The notes beneath the pieces are model-generated. The model was given only the letters and a program-made list of their open reading frames with translations. It did not search any database and was not told the DNA's origin. Positions 18,342-25,876 of a stretch of 64,000 nucleotides of DNA are shown here, piece by piece (the first letter of the stretch is position 1; each line of letters starts with the position of its first letter). The DNA is from JBARDN01 sp963755705 (GTDB taxonomy: Bacteria; Desulfobacterota; Binatia; Binatales; Binataceae), in the NCBI GenBank assembly GCA_963755705.1, contig CAVWKW010000003.1, positions 837,052-901,051 of the forward strand, written 5' to 3'. The translations under genes and the position numbers were made by a program.

Positions 18342-18647
18342 ATGAAACTGCATCACTTGTCTATCCTTGCATTAACCGGATGGTTCATGGTCGTGGCTCC
18401 CGCGCCCAATGCGATCGGAAAATTCGACGTCGGAGCGCCAATCTCAAAATGGACCGTGCGCTCGACCATGTTCCGCACCGAGCGCGATTGCGAATCGTAT
18501 CGCGCCCGCGCCGCATCGCACGGACTCGAAATTCAGCCTAACGCCGATCAGTTTGTGACCGACGACGAGCTGGGCAAGCCGATCGTTCCCAAGTCGGCCT
18601 CGCGATGCGTTGACGCCGGAAAGCCTTCGATCGATCTTCCCGGCTAG
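18342..18647 (+). CDS. Small secreted protein, paralogue of the 58914-59198 product
   Basis: 101 residues with an N-terminal signal sequence (LSILALTGWFMVVAPAPNA), then KFDVGAPISKW, one Cys in the middle (ERDCESY) and one near the end (SRCVDAG), which could form a disulfide. GGGGAAACGG precedes the ATG. Family unknown. The product encoded at 58914-59198 has the same layout, including FDV-S-AP-L-x-x-W and two Cys. Likely periplasmic. It sits between the ArsA-type gene and the mutase on the same strand. Confidence 0.6.
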   Translation: MKLHHLSILALTGWFMVVAPAPNAIGKFDVGAPISKWTVRSTMFRTERDCESYRARAASHGLEIQPNADQFVTDDELGKPIVPKSASRCVDAGKPSIDLPG

Positions 18648-18712
18648 CGAAACTGGCGCGCTGGAATTCGCGCGGATTCGCAAATACCCTTGGCTGTGAG
18701 GTATCCGCGAGC

Positions 18713-20650
18713 ATGAGCGAGGCCGAGCGCAATAACCAGCGCGTGCGCGAACCCTGGATTATCAGGACCTACGCCGGATTCGGTGACGCGCGCCAAGCCA
18801 ACTCGCGCTTTCACCAGAATCTCAAGGCGGGCCAGCGCGGCCTCTCGATCGCCTTCGATCTCCCCACCCAAAACGGCTACGACCCCGACGCTCCGGTCGC
18901 CACGGGCGAAGTCGGCAAGGCCGGCGTCTCGATCTGCCACTGGCAGGACATGGAGGCGCTGTTCGAGGGAATTCCGCTCGCCCAGATCAACACCTCGATG
19001 ACGATCAATGCGACCGCGCCGTTCCTGCTCGCGCTCTACCTGGTCGTCGCGGAGAAGCACGGCGCGCCGTGGACGGAACTGCGCGGGACCACCCAGAACG
19101 ATCTGATGAAAGAATTCGTCGCGCGCGGCACCTCGATCTTCGACCCGGAAATGTCGTTCCGGCTCTCGACCGAACTAATCAAGTTCGCGGTCGAGCGCGT
19201 CCCGAACTGGAACCCGATCAACTGCTGCGGCTACCACTACATGGAAAGCGGCGCCGGCCCGGCCGAGGAGATCGGCTACGCCTTCGGCAATGCGATGCTG
19301 CTCCTCGACGCGCTGCGCGAAAATATCGCGCCCGCGGCGTTCGAGCAGACCGTGCGCCGCATTTCGTTCTTCATCAACAGCGGTATCGAGCTGGTGCCGG
19401 AGATCTGCAAAATCCGCGCGTACTTCAGCCTCTGGCGCGAGCTGTGCCATTCCGAGTACGGCATCGACGAAGTCGCCTTCCGCGCCGGATGCCAGGTGCG
19501 CTCGCTCTCGCTCACCGAGCAGCAGCCCGAGGTCAATATCATCCGCATCGCCTACGAGGCGCTGCCGGTCACGATCTCCGCGGCGGCGCGCGTCAACGCT
19601 TTGCAGTTACCCGGCTTCCGCGAGGCGATGGCGCTGCCCGATCAGGCCGAGCAAACCCTGTCGCTGCGCACGCAGCAGGTGCTGATGCATGAAACCGGCA
19701 TCACGAAATACGGCGACATCTTCGCGGGCAGCAAAGTAATCGAGGGTCTCACTGCCGAAATTTCGCAACGCGCGCGGACGATCGCGACGGAATTGCGCAC
19801 CGCCGGTTACTCGCGCTCGATCGGGATCGTCGCCGGAGAACTGACGCGCGCACTCGCCGAGCGCCAGCGCAAACTCGAAACCGGCGAGATCGTACAGGTC
19901 GGCGTCAACTCATTTCTGGGCGAGATCGGACTGATCGGACTGGCGGCCGAAAGCGCCGACAATTCTGAAGACGGCGCGCAGGCCTCGATCGAAAAAGATC
20001 GCGTTAACGCGATCGCGCGCTGGCGCAAGCATCGCGACAACGCCGCCGTCGCGAGCGCTGGCGATGCGCTCGCGCGCGCCGCCGCCGCAAAGCAACCGAC
20101 GATGGAGGCCACGCTCGCGCTGGCGCGCGCGGGCGGCACCGTCGGCGAATGGACCGACGCGATCGTGCGCGCCAGCCACGGCCGCTACACCCCGCCGATC
20201 CTCGAAGCGCGCGGCGCGGTCGCCTCGTTTTCGATCGCTCATGCGCCGCGCAAGATGAAAATCGCGCTCGGCAAAGCCGGCCTCGACGGACATATCAACG
20301 CGGTCAAGCTGCTGGCGCATGCCTGCATGCAGGCCGGGATGGAAGTGGTGCTGGCGGGCTTCAAACAGACCGCGGCCCAGATGGTCGAAACGGCGCTCCA
20401 GGAAGACGTGGACGTGCTCGCGATTTCGAGCCTGGCCGGAGCGCACATGGCGATCGCGCGCGACGCCCTTGCGATACTGCATCGGCGCGGCGCCGGCGAC
20501 GTCCGTGTCGTGATGGGCGGTATCATTCCCGAACCCGACCGCGCGCGCCTGGTTGTGATGGGGGTGCGGGCGGTCTTCACGCCCAAGGACTCGAACCTGG
20601 CCGAAATCGTCGGACAGATTGCGGCGCTGGGACCTCGCGCGCAAATATAA
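18713..20650 (+). CDS. Adenosylcobalamin-dependent acyl-CoA mutase, MeaA/Ecm-like
   Basis: A 645-residue single-chain mutase. Residues ~1-490 form the substrate TIM-barrel (WIIRTYAGFGDARQAN, RGLSIAFDLPTQNGYDPD, NTSMTINATAPFLLALY, RGTTQNDLMKEF) and residues ~515-645 the B12-binding domain. The barrel motifs match MeaA/ethylmalonyl-CoA mutase more than classical methylmalonyl-CoA mutase, and the length fits Ecm (~660). The cobalamin motif DxHxxG reads D525-G-H527-I-N-A530, so the usual Gly is Ala while the ligand His is kept. It would carry out a carbon-skeleton rearrangement of a branched acyl-CoA. No meaB/argK, epimerase or ccr gene is visible here. GAGG precedes the ATG. Confidence 0.85.
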   Translation: MSEAERNNQRVREPWIIRTYAGFGDARQANSRFHQNLKAGQRGLSIAFDLPTQNGYDPDAPVATGEVGKAGVSICHWQDMEALFEGIPLAQINTSMTINATAPFLLALYLVVAEKHGAPWTELRGTTQNDLMKEFVARGTSIFDPEMSFRLSTELIKFAVERVPNWNPINCCGYHYMESGAGPAEEIGYAFGNAMLLLDALRENIAPAAFEQTVRRISFFINSGIELVPEICKIRAYFSLWRELCHSEYGIDEVAFRAGCQVRSLSLTEQQPEVNIIRIAYEALPVTISAAARVNALQLPGFREAMALPDQAEQTLSLRTQQVLMHETGITKYGDIFAGSKVIEGLTAEISQRARTIATELRTAGYSRSIGIVAGELTRALAERQRKLETGEIVQVGVNSFLGEIGLIGLAAESADNSEDGAQASIEKDRVNAIARWRKHRDNAAVASAGDALARAAAAKQPTMEATLALARAGGTVGEWTDAIVRASHGRYTPPILEARGAVASFSIAHAPRKMKIALGKAGLDGHINAVKLLAHACMQAGMEVVLAGFKQTAAQMVETALQEDVDVLAISSLAGAHMAIARDALAILHRRGAGDVRVVMGGIIPEPDRARLVVMGVRAVFTPKDSNLAEIVGQIAALGPRAQI

Positions 20651-20699
20651 TCTTAAGCCACGTCGCCGAAGTCTCATCCGGCCCGAGGGAAAACCACCC

Positions 20700-21200
20700 A
20701 TGTCGATCCGCATCCTGAAGACCCGCATCCTGAAGCCAATTTCCGCCGCGATCGTTCTGACGGCGATCGCCCTGTGCGCGCCCGCCCATGCCGGCGAGCC
20801 GCGTCCATGGCTATGCCGCGACAAGCCGGTATTCTCCTCCGAGCACATGATGAACTACGACCTTTCCGCCCGCGCCGGCCTGCAATGGCAGATTTTCTTC
20901 ATGACTTACGATCCCAACTCCGCCCACGACGGCTTCGAAATAACCGACTCGAAAGAAGTAGGCCTCCGCGGCGTAACCCAGACCGGCAAGCTCTCCCCCG
21001 GCCGCTATTTCACGGCCGCGATGTACCGTCAGAGCGCGGGCGTATGGGTATGTCACAAATACTCGCGCCTGCAACCAAGCCCCAAAGGTATAGTCGCCAA
21101 CATCTGCTACGGCCGCCAGGAACCCACCTGCCTCGTGACGCTAACAGTAAAAGACAACCTCTCCATAATGGCCCCAGTAGTCCCCGTCCCCATGCCCTGA
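20700..21200 (+). CDS. Hypothetical secreted protein
   Basis: 166 residues starting with a clear signal peptide (hydrophobic stretch ISAAIVLTAIALCAPAHA, cleavage predicted after AHA). The mature part holds four Cys (WLC, WVC, NIC, PTC) that could form two disulfides, and ends in a Val/Pro-rich tail (MAPVVPVPMP). No family recognised. The ATG at 20700 was chosen over an upstream in-frame start at 20619 because the signal peptide starts there and GAGGGA lies upstream. Located 49 bases after the mutase, probably in the same transcript. Confidence 0.65.
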   Translation: MSIRILKTRILKPISAAIVLTAIALCAPAHAGEPRPWLCRDKPVFSSEHMMNYDLSARAGLQWQIFFMTYDPNSAHDGFEITDSKEVGLRGVTQTGKLSPGRYFTAAMYRQSAGVWVCHKYSRLQPSPKGIVANICYGRQEPTCLVTLTVKDNLSIMAPVVPVPMP

Positions 21201-21223
21201 CCAGTCAGTTACACATTAAGTAC

Positions 21224-21250
21224 GGCGGATTTTAATCCGCCTCTTTGTTG
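21224..21250 (+). terminator. Probable transcription terminator or small repeat hairpin
   Basis: A perfect inverted repeat GGCGGATT-TT-AATCCGCC (21224-21241) is followed by a T-rich run (TCTTTGTT). It lies 24 bases after the stop of the secreted-protein gene and fits a rho-independent terminator for the fabF-to-20700 run. The hairpin type is also found as a dispersed repeat in related genomes, so it may do both. Confidence 0.5.
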
Positions 21251-21316
21251 CGGACACCTCGCCCTGAAAGGGAGAGGCCAGGTAAGCGGCCCGAAGATTG
21301 TGGGACTCGTCGCCTA

Positions 21317-22093
21317 ATGACAATCGAAATCCACAAGCCCTACCAGGTGTATCTTGATGACAGCACCCAAGATCGCCATGGCCAAAAAGTCGTAGCGATA
21401 ACCGGCTATCTCGCGACCGTCGAAGCGTGGTTGAAATTTGAGGATGATTGGCGAGGCGTGCTCAGGCGCGGGCCGTTCCCATATTTTCATGCAACCGATT
21501 TTCTCGCGCGTCAGCCGCCGTTCAATAACGGTTGGTCTGACGCGGAACGAAACGAGTTCACGGAACGCATAACGGTGACGGCTTCTGGATATCCAACATT
21601 GGGAATCGGATGTGCCATCATTTGCGATGAATACGAGCGCGCTTTTCCTACGGATATATCTGAAGAGTGGAAAGACCCGCGTCTATTTGCCCTGTTCGGG
21701 CTGCTCTGCTTGTTATCTGGAACAACAGACAAGAAGAATACTCGCTTTACTTTTCCGCAGCCGTTGCATTTTTTGGTCGAGCGACAGAAGCATTTTGTGG
21801 GCAACGCAATCGAATTGTTTTATGCCTATAAAGATAAAATGGACAAGGAACATCGGTTTGCTGATATAGCGCATGGTTCCAGAGAAGAGTATCTGCCTCT
21901 CCAGGCAGCGGACCTGTTAGTTTACGAAACCACGCGAAAACTGGTTGAACAAATTCATGATCCTCATGCGACGATGCGAAAGCCGTTCGGCAATTTGGCA
22001 CGAAAAGGTAATCTTGTACTCCTCGATCTCCCCGAAGATATGTTGAGAAAATATGTTGAATTGCTGCGCGAAGAGAGACTAGGGACCGCCTGA
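21317..22093 (+). CDS. DUF3800 family protein
   Basis: 258 residues resembling DUF3800, a family with an RNase H-like fold often found in mobile or defence regions. Evidence: the opening YQVYLDDST (usual YxDESG), the internal HATDF, and the closing LPLQAADLLVYETTRKL, which carries the conserved Gln-Ala-Ala-Asp. The acidic residues of the first and last motifs are candidate catalytic ligands. Codon use is clearly less GC-rich than upstream genes, suggesting acquisition. The ATG at 21317 has no good ribosome binding site; an in-frame extension to 21245 looks like non-coding DNA. Confidence 0.75.
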   Translation: MTIEIHKPYQVYLDDSTQDRHGQKVVAITGYLATVEAWLKFEDDWRGVLRRGPFPYFHATDFLARQPPFNNGWSDAERNEFTERITVTASGYPTLGIGCAIICDEYERAFPTDISEEWKDPRLFALFGLLCLLSGTTDKKNTRFTFPQPLHFLVERQKHFVGNAIELFYAYKDKMDKEHRFADIAHGSREEYLPLQAADLLVYETTRKLVEQIHDPHATMRKPFGNLARKGNLVLLDLPEDMLRKYVELLREERLGTA

Positions 22094-22534
22094 TTTCTAT
22101 TTTTCTCTCCACCCCCCGCGGATTGTCGGTAGCGATGCACTCACAGTACAGTCCGATTGTGCAGTTTTTCGTCGCCCGACTCCGAATGCTCCCCCTTCCC
22201 CTCCGGGAAGGGGTCAGGGGTTAGGTCGATCTTACCGGCAGCATTTGCGCGCGGCGCGAGGCTCGCGCTTCTTCCGCCAGCCTCGTGACGCCCGGACGAG
22301 GATGCTGCTGCAAAGAAACACAGGCTAAAGCCTGTGCCACCTAAGAAAATGCTCGCTGCGCCCAACATCGGCAGAGCCTGCCAGCATGAGAAAGTTCGCA
22401 AGCCAGAAGGCACGACTCCTCAGAAATTTGACTTGTTTTAAGTGGCACAGGCTTCAGCCTGTGTCTTCCGCTCTCGACCCGTGCGCAGTTCTCGCGGATG
22501 GCAAGCACTTAAAATCGGAAAATCGCAGGAGAGT
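22094..22534. other. Gene-free strip with REP-like palindromes
   Basis: No convincing gene. It contains a purine/pyrimidine palindrome (CCCCTTCCCCTCCGGGAAGG around 22195) and two inverted copies of the cacaggct/agcctgtg palindrome described separately. It looks like a repeat-rich spacer between the DUF3800 gene and the HigA gene. Confidence 0.5.
22316..22466. repeat. Inverted pair of REP-like palindromes
   Basis: Copy one (22319-22336) is CACAGGCT-AA-AGCCTGTG followed by CCAC; copy two (22446-22463) is CACAGGCT-TC-AGCCTGTG preceded by GTGG. The GTGG/CCAC flanks show that the copies point in opposite directions. The 109 bases between them hold no gene. Short palindromes of this type are widely scattered as REP elements in soil bacterial genomes. 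Whether a REP-associated transposase exists elsewhere in this genome cannot be seen. Confidence 0.7.
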
Positions 22535-22840
22535 CTAAGCTGCCTTGAGCGGACGAGCGCGTCCGATCCGCGCCTGCTCCTTCGGACTATGCATCGCGTC
22601 CCACAAGTCGTTGCGCCGCTGTACATTCAGCCAGAAATCCGGGCTGTTGCCGAACACGCGCGCCAGGATCAGAGCCGTCGCGGCGGTCACGTTGCGGCGG
22701 TCATTGCACAACTCGTTGACGTGCTTGCGCTGCACACCCATAGCTTCTGCGAGCGCTCCTTGAGTCAGGCCAAGCGGTTCCATGAACTCCTCCACCAGGA
22801 TTTCACCGACCGTCGCCGGCTTACGCTTCGTCATCAGCAT
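22535..22840 (-). CDS. higA: HigA-family antitoxin / XRE regulator, solitary
   Basis: 101 residues. An XRE helix-turn-helix (GLTQGALAEAMGVQRKHVNELCNDRR) is followed by the typical HigA tail ALILARVFGNSPDFWLNVQRRNDLWDA. HigA binds and neutralises HigB, an mRNA-cleaving RelE-like toxin, and represses the operon. A higB gene normally lies directly upstream, but the sequence between 22841 and 23048 encodes nothing HigB-like, so this is an orphan or chromosomal remnant. Start at 22840 or at the in-frame ATG at 22834. Confidence 0.85.
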   Translation of the reverse strand: MLMTKRKPATVGEILVEEFMEPLGLTQGALAEAMGVQRKHVNELCNDRRNVTAATALILARVFGNSPDFWLNVQRRNDLWDAMHSPKEQARIGRARPLKAA

Positions 22841-22983
22841 GGCGCCGCTCTCCCACTCGAAGATCAGCCTAATAGTACATTATGCAAGTACGTCTGGAAA
22901 ATCGGCCCCTAAGAATCTCCCTTTCCGGGCGAGGGATCAGACGGACGGGCGAGGGACATCGGCGAGGGGCCATAAACTACTTC

Positions 22984-23025
22984 GAGCAAAAAAACAAGGC
23001 TGAACTGTTCAGCCTTGTTTTTTTG
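22984..23025. terminator. Strong bidirectional intrinsic terminator
   Basis: A-run, then ACAAGGCTGAAC, a one-base centre and GTTCAGCCTTGT, then seven Ts (stem arms 22994-23005 and 23007-23018). It has a U-tract in both directions. It sits only 24 bases before the ATG of the gene at 23049, so it insulates that gene from upstream transcription or attenuates it. Confidence 0.75.
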
Positions 23026-23030
23026 ACAAT

Positions 23031-23040
23031 TTGTGCACAA
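23031..23040. promoter_or_regulatory. Perfect palindrome TTGTGCACAA before the 23049 gene
   Basis: A 10-bp perfect palindrome lies between the terminator hairpin and the start codon at 23049. Its placement fits an operator or leader structure for that gene, but a chance occurrence is possible at this length. Confidence 0.3.
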
Positions 23041-23048
23041 TTGAACAC

Positions 23049-23744
23049 ATGGATGAGCAAATCACTCCCGGCGACCTCTCTGCGCCCGAAATTCCAACCG
23101 TTCTCGAACAGCCCCCTATCTCCGACCGGAGACTTGCGGCTAATCGCGCGAATGCCCTGCTCTCGACCGGACCTCGCTCTGCGCGCGGCAAGGCGCGCTC
23201 CGCGATGAACGCCGTCAAGCACGGCGTTCTCGCGAAGCGCCGCGCCCGCGCGAGGTCCGGCGTCCTCTCGCGAGGGCTCGTGATCCCGACGCTCGAAGGC
23301 CATCGCGAGTCCGCACAGTTCCGAGCGCTGATGGCCTCGCTGATCGCCGACCGCAAACCCGTCGGGGCCCTGGAAATGCTGATGGTGCAGGAGATCGGCG
23401 TATGCACCTGGCGGCTGCGCCGCTTGCTCAAATTCGAGAATCGCGCCGCCTATCTGACCTCGCTCACATGGACCGCGGAGACTGACGCCGACGGCGAATA
23501 CGAATACAAGTGCGACAACGTCCTCGAGCCAGCCGGGCTCAACGGCCTCTCGATGCCCGATCCCGACGAGGTCGTGATGATCAGCCGCTACGAAAACGGC
23601 CTGATGCGCCACCTGTTCCGCGCGATCGATCAGCTCGATCGGATGCAGCGCCAGCGCCGCGCCGGAGCCTCAGAATCAGGTACCGAAAAAGCGCCTAAAA
23701 CGAACCCGTCAAGCCATATTATCGAGCATTCTCAAGGAGAATAA
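23049..23744 (+). CDS. Hypothetical protein of the 'STGPR..GKARSxxNAxKHG' family
   Basis: 231 residues. The region LAANRANALLSTGPRSARGKARSAMNAVKHG is an anchor motif seen in many uncharacterised proteins of planctomycetes and deltaproteobacteria-related genomes, often in several copies per genome. After it come a helical middle (ALEMLMVQEIGVCTWRLRRLLKFE) and a charged C-terminal helix (RAIDQLDRMQRQRRAG). Function unknown; a DNA-binding or mobile-element role is only a guess. It lies between a strong terminator and attL, in an accessory strip. Confidence 0.65.
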   Translation: MDEQITPGDLSAPEIPTVLEQPPISDRRLAANRANALLSTGPRSARGKARSAMNAVKHGVLAKRRARARSGVLSRGLVIPTLEGHRESAQFRALMASLIADRKPVGALEMLMVQEIGVCTWRLRRLLKFENRAAYLTSLTWTAETDADGEYEYKCDNVLEPAGLNGLSMPDPDEVVMISRYENGLMRHLFRAIDQLDRMQRQRRAGASESGTEKAPKTNPSSHIIEHSQGE

Positions 23745-23875
23745 TTTTCCGGCAACATAAAAAGATACCAAACGAACCCACCGGAAACGCGCGAGATCAA
23801 AAAATCCAAGGCCCTACCTTGCCCAGAGCTTTCAGCTCAAAGGATCGAATCTGGAAGTGCGGCCGAAAAGACTGA

Positions 23876-23924
23876 TGGAGGCGGCGATCGGATTCGAACC
23901 GATGCATGGAGGTTTTGCAGACCT
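23876..23924. repeat. attL: 49-bp truncated copy of the tRNA-Cys 3' part
   Basis: Identical to 40797-40845. It covers CCA, acceptor 3' strand, T-arm, variable region and anticodon arm through the GCA anticodon, then stops: the next bases (GCGAGCGG) do not continue the tRNA. It is therefore the leftover or incoming half site, not a functional tRNA. The integrase stop codon is 64 bases to its right. Confidence 0.95.
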
Positions 23925-23987
23925 GCGAGCGGAGCGAGCGGCCGCCAACAGTCGCACTAAGGTGCAGTCTTTACGGGCTTTTCACGC

Positions 23988-25181
23988 TCACCCTTTCTGC
24001 TCTCTACTGCTCGGAACTGCAGCCTGCTCGATCATAGTTTGATCATAGTCGCGCGCACGGCTTATCGGTGTGACCTTGGAGCGCTTGGCCTGCTTGCCCA
24101 TATACTTTGCGAGACGATCCATCGCGTCGATCAAGTCGTCGTCAGCCGTTATGTTGTAGCGATCCAGCATGGAGCGAGTTTTGTGGCCGCTTATCTCCAT
24201 CGCGACGGTGTCACTTACTCCTGCGCGCTTGAGATTGCGCACTCCCGTGCGGCGCAGGTCGTAGGGCAGGATGCCTTTGACTCCGCCGACCAGCCCGACC
24301 TCAGAACAAGCCTTGATCCATGCCGTATTGTACGAAGCGATGGGCCTCGGCTCCGTGCCTTCGCCATTTCTGATCTTGAAGTGATAGAAAACGTTCGGAC
24401 AGTCCGGTCTTCGCCGCGCTAGAGCGCGCTCGATGATTTCCCAAAGCTCTCCAACCAGCGGAAGGCGCCTAGGTTCGCGGTTCTTGCTGCTGCGACGCGG
24501 CAGAAGGAGCACTCGGTTCTCAATATCGATTGAGCTCCAAAGCATTCCGAGGACCTCCCTTGGCCGCCAAGGCACGAGCGACATAAATGTGATTGGATCC
24601 TTAAGGCGCTCGGGAAGGCGCGAACGGATAGCAAGAAAGGTCGCTTGATCTATAAAGCCCTCACGAATCCCGTCGCTGAGATCGAATTGCCGCGGAAAAG
24701 CGGGAACATTCGCCGACGAGAGTTCACCGTTCTCCACCGCAAGGTTGAACATACGTTTGAGGATCGAGACTTCGTGATTGACGCTAGCCTTCGCCGCTCC
24801 TTCGGCCAGCCGGTCGCGTCGGTAGCGCACAATCTGGCTGGTCATGATCTCGATGGCTCGAAGATCTCCGAAAGCTGGCCGCAGGTGGAGAAGGCGAACA
24901 CTGAGCGCCTTCATGTGCTGGTTGTTAACGCGATAGTCGCTCTCGATTGCGGACGCCATCTCGTCGAACGTCAACCGTTCTGCGCGCGTTCCAATATAGC
25001 TCGCGCCACCGACCCTGGCCTTGGCAAATTGCTCCAAGAGAACCTTCATCGCCTTTTTCTCGTCGGGCGTGTGCGCGGTTCGGCGTACGGGCTTACCGCG
25101 ATGAGCAAACTGGATGAACCAGTTCTCCGATCCAGGCTGTTTGTAGATACTGCCGACTCCCCTAATTGTCTTCCTTTCCAT
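23988..25181 (-). CDS. int: Tyrosine recombinase / phage-type integrase of the element
   Basis: 397 residues. Residues ~60-150 resemble a SAM-like core-binding domain and ~170-350 the catalytic domain. Candidate active-site residues: Arg208 (WRPREVLGML), Lys233, Tyr307-Asp-Leu-Arg310 (where most members have His-Asp-Leu-Arg), His333 (ISGHKTRSMLDRY) and the nucleophile Tyr342. The N-terminal GVGSIYKQPGSENWFIQFAHRGKPVRR resembles the arm-binding domain. It catalyses integration at tRNA-Cys. The ATG at 25181 overlaps the end of the upstream excisionase-like gene by 20 bases; in-frame codons further upstream lie inside that gene. Confidence 0.92.
   Translation of the reverse strand: MERKTIRGVGSIYKQPGSENWFIQFAHRGKPVRRTAHTPDEKKAMKVLLEQFAKARVGGASYIGTRAERLTFDEMASAIESDYRVNNQHMKALSVRLLHLRPAFGDLRAIEIMTSQIVRYRRDRLAEGAAKASVNHEVSILKRMFNLAVENGELSSANVPAFPRQFDLSDGIREGFIDQATFLAIRSRLPERLKDPITFMSLVPWRPREVLGMLWSSIDIENRVLLLPRRSSKNREPRRLPLVGELWEIIERALARRRPDCPNVFYHFKIRNGEGTEPRPIASYNTAWIKACSEVGLVGGVKGILPYDLRRTGVRNLKRAGVSDTVAMEISGHKTRSMLDRYNITADDDLIDAMDRLAKYMGKQAKRSKVTPISRARDYDQTMIEQAAVPSSREQKG
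24029..24051. repeat. Left copy of a 23-bp element-end repeat (candidate arm sites)
   Basis: Two tandem GATCATAGT units, 105 bases inside attL and within the 3' end of the integrase gene. The matching copy at 40707-40729 differs at one base and has the same orientation. Candidate arm-type binding sites for integrase or excisionase, by position and repetition only. Confidence 0.6.
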
Positions 25182-25560
25182 TCGGCGCTCTCCTGATCGT
25201 ATCTCGCAGTCTCTTTTCGTTGTATCTTTGAATGCCTTCAAGTTCGAAGAGGGTTCTGCCTCCAATGTGGACGACGAACGGCAATTCCCGGACACGGTGC
25301 CATATCCATGACTGCGAGACGCCCAATATTCTAGCAGCGGTCTTGGCGTCAACGTTCCGAACCCTCGTCGGATCGTTGTCGTGTGGCACGGCGGCGCTCG
25401 ACACTGCTGCGCTCGGCGCTTCTACGCTTTCAACACGATCATCGAGGGCAGCCAGCGCGACGCGCGCCTGTAAACGCAGATCGCGCGCTCTTTGCGGCGC
25501 GAGTTCACGCACCAGTTCCGGGCGCCGAGCTACTGCATCGAGAGAAAGGTCAAACTCCAT
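25162..25560 (-). CDS. Excisionase-like helix-turn-helix DNA-binding protein
   Basis: 132 residues. The C-terminal half carries a winged helix-turn-helix of the excisionase/MerR-like (HTH_17) kind: VDAKTAARILGVSQSWIWHRVRE, then LPFVVHIGGRTLFELEGIQRYNEK. The first ~70 residues are helical and unrecognised. Such proteins bend DNA at att sites and favour excision over integration, and some repress the integrase. The ATG at 25560 has TTGGAG at proper spacing; an upstream in-frame start at 25581 is weaker. It overlaps int by 20 bases, so they are coupled. A palindromic operator lies 68 bases upstream. Confidence 0.75.
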   Translation of the reverse strand: MEFDLSLDAVARRPELVRELAPQRARDLRLQARVALAALDDRVESVEAPSAAVSSAAVPHDNDPTRVRNVDAKTAARILGVSQSWIWHRVRELPFVVHIGGRTLFELEGIQRYNEKRLRDTIRRAPNGKEDN

Positions 25561-25627
25561 GGACGTGGCTCCAACTATCACAGAGAATCGCTCAAAAAAA
25601 GGAAGCTGAGATAGCGGTATGATTTAG

Positions 25628-25641
25628 TAGCTACATAGCTA
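25628..25641. promoter_or_regulatory. Operator candidate 1 (TAGCTA-CA-TAGCTA)
   Basis: Perfect 14-bp palindrome with a 2-nt centre. Its core GCTACATAGC is the reverse complement of GCTATGTAGC found upstream of the pilin gene and of the XRE regulator. It lies upstream of the excisionase-integrase pair. Best guess: binding site of the element's XRE regulator. Confidence 0.6.
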
Positions 25642-25778
25642 ACACAAAAAGAATTTCAATGCAAGAGAAAACGAGCGGCACGGAAACAACGGTTCGCCGC
25701 GGAGTCCCTTCGCTGTCTCCCGCCCGCGTCCCGGAGGGAAGGGCGCTCCGATGCTTGTTTGAGTGCGCAGCATTGAAA

Positions 25779-25876
25779 GCGCCGCCCTCTCAACCGAGTC
25801 TGGAGGGCGGCGCAAGATTCCGGGATGCGCGTGGCGGAGCGTAGCAACCGTGCCGGACGCTGCGTTCGGCGCGGTT
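25779..25876. repeat. Two hairpin-forming inverted repeats (candidate oriT)
   Basis: GCGCCGCCCTC/GAGGGCGGCGC form a perfect 11-bp stem with a 13-nt loop; 33 bases on, AACCGTGCCG/CGGCGCGGTT form a 10-bp stem with one mismatch and an 11-nt loop. Neither is followed by a T-run, so terminators are less likely. Their position beside a MobF relaxase gene fits an origin of transfer; the nick site cannot be named. Confidence 0.4.

Noticed and set aside
22141..22413. Minus-strand 90-codon frame over the REP strip
   Set aside because: Covers repeat palindromes and lacks a start signal.
23876..23924. A second tRNA-Cys gene at the left repeat
   Set aside because: Only the 3' part is present; the D-arm and 5' acceptor strand are missing, so it is an att half-site and not a tRNA.
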